DNA of 7,385 nt. Source: Clostridia bacterium (GTDB lineage Bacteria; Bacillota; Sulfobacillia; SLMV01). This document shows positions 5,629 through 7,385 of the stretch, piece by piece. The position numbers and the translations under genes are program-made. The stretch lies in the NCBI GenBank assembly GCA_007136565.1, contig SLGS01000051.1, positions 1 to 7,385 of the forward strand, in the 5' to 3' direction. The notes beneath the pieces were generated by a model. The model made no database searches and had not been told where the DNA came from. It was given only the letters and a program-made list of their open reading frames with translations. Numbering within the stretch: position 1 is the stretch's first letter; the number at the start of each line of letters is the position of its first letter.

Positions 5629-6527
5629 AAACTGACCTGTCTATTCGATTCGGAGAATTGGAGTTGGCCAATCCCCTGGTGGCCGTTTCGGGTACCTTCG
5701 GGTACGGATTCGATTACGAACCAATAATCCCCCCTGAGACCTTCGGCGCCGTAGTAGTGAAGGGTACATCCTTGGAACCGTGGCCCGGCAATGCCCCGCC
5801 GCGCATCGTCGAGACGCCCTCGGGTATGCTAAACGCCATCGGCCTCGAAAACCCTGGGGTGGACGTTTTGATCGAAGAGTATCTGCCGAGATTGGCCGAG
5901 CGGGACACCAAGGTCATAGTCAACGTCGTCGGCAGGACCGTGGACGGCTACGTCGGGGTCGCGGAGAAGCTCGACCAGCGCCCGGAAGTCCACGCCCTGG
6001 AACTGAACGTCAGTTGCCCCAACGTGGATGCCGGTGGAATGAGCTTCGGTACGTCGCCGGAGGCCGTCGCCGAACTCATCGGCGCCACCCGGCGCGTGAC
6101 GCAGAAACCACTCATCGTCAAACTCACCCCCAACGTCACCGACATCACCGTCGTGGCTCGAGCAGCCGAGGAAGCGGGAGCGGATGCACTGAGTCTCATC
6201 AACACCCTTCTCGGTATGGCCATAGATACCGAGACCGGAAGACCCATACTGGCCAACGTTGTCGGGGGGCTGTCCGGCCCCGCGATTCGGCCGGTGGCAC
6301 TACGATGCGTATACCAGGCCCGCGCAGCTACGAACCTACCCATCATGGGTCTCGGGGGCGTTTCCTCCGCCGAAGACGTCGTCGCTTTCATCATGGCGGG
6401 GGCCTCGGCGGTGGGGATAGGCACTGCGATGTTCGCCGATCCGCGGACGCCCGGGCGTATTGTGGAGGAACTGAAGGAGTATCGCTCGCGATACGATGAA
6501 TGGCCGATTGGGAGGGCCCACCAATGA
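5625..6527 (+). CDS. pyrD: Dihydroorotate dehydrogenase, class 1B catalytic subunit
   Basis: FMN enzyme oxidising dihydroorotate to orotate and passing electrons to PyrK. The 300-residue product has the class 1B features: NPLVAVSGTFGYG (16-28), VVVKGT with K46, the catalytic cysteine C131 in NVSCPN (class 1 uses cysteine, the membrane class 2 uses serine), VKLTPNVTDI (165-174), GGLSGPAIRPVALR (214-227), and the phosphate-binding GLGGVSSAEDV (242-252). The start is GTG at 5625, whose TG is part of the pyrK TGA. GAGGAGG (5608-5614) lies ten bases upstream and the family N-terminus begins here. An ATG at 5505 in the same frame would add 40 arginine-rich residues lying inside pyrK and is rejected. 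Its stop overlaps pyrF as ATGA. Confidence 0.96.
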   Translation: MKTDLSIRFGELELANPLVAVSGTFGYGFDYEPIIPPETFGAVVVKGTSLEPWPGNAPPRIVETPSGMLNAIGLENPGVDVLIEEYLPRLAERDTKVIVNVVGRTVDGYVGVAEKLDQRPEVHALELNVSCPNVDAGGMSFGTSPEAVAELIGATRRVTQKPLIVKLTPNVTDITVVARAAEEAGADALSLINTLLGMAIDTETGRPILANVVGGLSGPAIRPVALRCVYQARAATNLPIMGLGGVSSAEDVVAFIMAGASAVGIGTAMFADPRTPGRIVEELKEYRSRYDEWPIGRAHQ

Positions 6528-7228
6528 ATGCGATGGACAGGATCATCGTCGCGTTGGACACGCCGGACCCCAGCGTCGCCGGGGAAATGGTGCAAAGGCT
6601 GGGACCGGAGCTAACCCACTTCAAGACGGGGCTGGAGTTCTTCTGCTCCGGCGGACCCGGGGCCGTGGAGGCGCTGCAAGATTCGGGAGCGCGGCTCTTT
6701 TTGGACCTGAAGTTACACGATATACCCAACACCGTCGCCGGGGCGGCGAGATCGCTGGCGAAACTGGACGTGTGGATGACCAACCTTCATGCCTCCGGGG
6801 GCGCTGAAATGATGCGCGCCGCGCGAGAGCAGTTGCCGGATACGATTCTGCTGGCGGTCACGGTTCTCACGAGCTTCGACGAGAAGACTTTCCAAGAGCA
6901 CGTCGGAACCGATGCATCCGTGGAGGACACCGTCCGTCGATGGTCCGTCTCGGCGCGCGAGGCGGGACTCGACGGAGTGGTCTGCTCTCCCAGGGAAATT
7001 TCCACCGTCCGAGGGGAGCTGGGCGACGACTTCCTCATCGTTACCCCGGGGATCAGGCCCCAATGGGCTGCGAAAGGGGACCAGCGTCGCGTAACGACTC
7101 CCTCGGAGGCGTTGCAACTCGGTGCCGATTACCTGGTGGTCGGGCGTCCCATCACGGGCGCACCCGATCCCCGCGAAGCGGCTGGCAGGATAGCCCGGGA
7201 AATCAGTGAATTCGAAGGGAGCGATTGA
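6524..7228 (+). CDS. pyrF: Orotidine 5'-phosphate decarboxylase
   Basis: Decarboxylates OMP to UMP, the last step of the pathway. The 234 residues form the short bacterial type. K34 in FKTGLE and the catalytic array D61, K63, D66 in DLKLHDIPNTV (61-71) are all present, followed by VTPGIRP (173-179), GDQRRV (185-190) and the phosphate-binding VVGRPIT (205-211). The chosen ATG overlaps the pyrD stop as ATGA and has GGAGG (6511-6515) eight bases upstream. An ATG at 6500 would extend the frame into pyrD by eight residues without a better site, and an ATG at 6533 is a possible shorter start. A single-base gap separates its stop from the pyrE start. Confidence 0.96.
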   Translation: MNAMDRIIVALDTPDPSVAGEMVQRLGPELTHFKTGLEFFCSGGPGAVEALQDSGARLFLDLKLHDIPNTVAGAARSLAKLDVWMTNLHASGGAEMMRAAREQLPDTILLAVTVLTSFDEKTFQEHVGTDASVEDTVRRWSVSAREAGLDGVVCSPREISTVRGELGDDFLIVTPGIRPQWAAKGDQRRVTTPSEALQLGADYLVVGRPITGAPDPREAAGRIAREISEFEGSD

Positions 7229-7229
7229 C

Positions 7230-7385
7230 GTGGCATCGTACGGAAACTGGGAAGAGTTCGAGGGGCTGGCCGAAGAGGAAATCATCGAGGTATTCAAAGA
7301 CACCGGCGTATTGTTGGAGGGACATTTCAGGCTGACATCCGGGAAACACAGCCCGCGGTTCCTGCAGTGCGCGCAGGTGCTGCGA
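7230..7385 (+). CDS. pyrE: Orotate phosphoribosyltransferase, N-terminal part (cut by window end)
   Basis: Joins orotate and PRPP to give OMP. Only the first 52 codons lie in the window, and the frame is open to the last base. The stretch LLEGHFRLTSGKHSPRFLQC (residues 28-47) is the N-terminal signature of bacterial OPRTases of the Thermus-type subgroup, with the substrate-side TSGKHS. It begins with GTG at 7230, one base after the pyrF stop, and AAGGGAG (7215-7221) is eight bases upstream. The PRPP-binding loop lies beyond the window, so completeness cannot be judged. Position after pyrF fits the usual pyrF-pyrE order of PyrR-regulated operons. Confidence 0.9.
   Translation, partial: MASYGNWEEFEGLAEEEIIEVFKDTGVLLEGHFRLTSGKHSPRFLQCAQVLR

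Overview
This is a GC-rich bacterial chromosome window made almost entirely of conserved housekeeping genes. Two plus-strand units can be read. The first is lspA-rluD, for lipoprotein processing and rRNA pseudouridylation. The second is a pyrimidine biosynthesis operon, pyrR-pyrB-pyrC-pyrK-pyrD-pyrF-pyrE, with pyrE cut by the window end. A minus-strand gene starts at the extreme left edge and reads out of the window. The gene set is that of a bacterium using a PyrR attenuator protein and an NAD-linked class 1B dihydroorotate dehydrogenase (PyrD plus the iron-sulfur flavoprotein PyrK). This is typical of Firmicutes and of Synergistota-like lineages. The GC-richness, frequent AGG arginine codons and the style of PyrE N-terminus make me lean to a Synergistota-like or GC-rich clostridial organism. 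That is inference only, since no rRNA is present.

Layout: 1-40 is the start of a divergent minus-strand gene. 41-243 is a divergent intergenic region with a probable extended -10 promoter for lspA. 244-1655 holds lspA and rluD, overlapping by ATGA. 1656-2026 has no protein gene I can defend. It carries a strong promoter (TTGACA, 17 bases, TGCTACCGT), a PyrR-binding hairpin with the family hexaloop, a second bulged hairpin, and an intrinsic terminator with seven T just before pyrR. 2027-7385 is the pyr operon, with overlapping or nearly touching genes throughout.

The genes work as one pathway. PyrB makes carbamoyl aspartate, PyrC cyclises it to dihydroorotate, PyrD with PyrK oxidises it to orotate, PyrE adds phosphoribosyl and PyrF decarboxylates to UMP. 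PyrR senses UMP/PRPP and is expected to control the operon through the leader RNA. Carbamoyl phosphate synthase (pyrAA/AB, carAB) and the uracil permease often found in such operons are absent from this stretch.

No mobile element, CRISPR array, tRNA or rRNA was seen, and I find no new multigene system. The part most worth a second look is the pyr leader. Its alternative base-pairings are clear, but their wiring is not obviously that of the Bacillus attenuator. A possible leader reading frame has its Shine-Dalgarno sequence next to and partly inside the PyrR hairpin.
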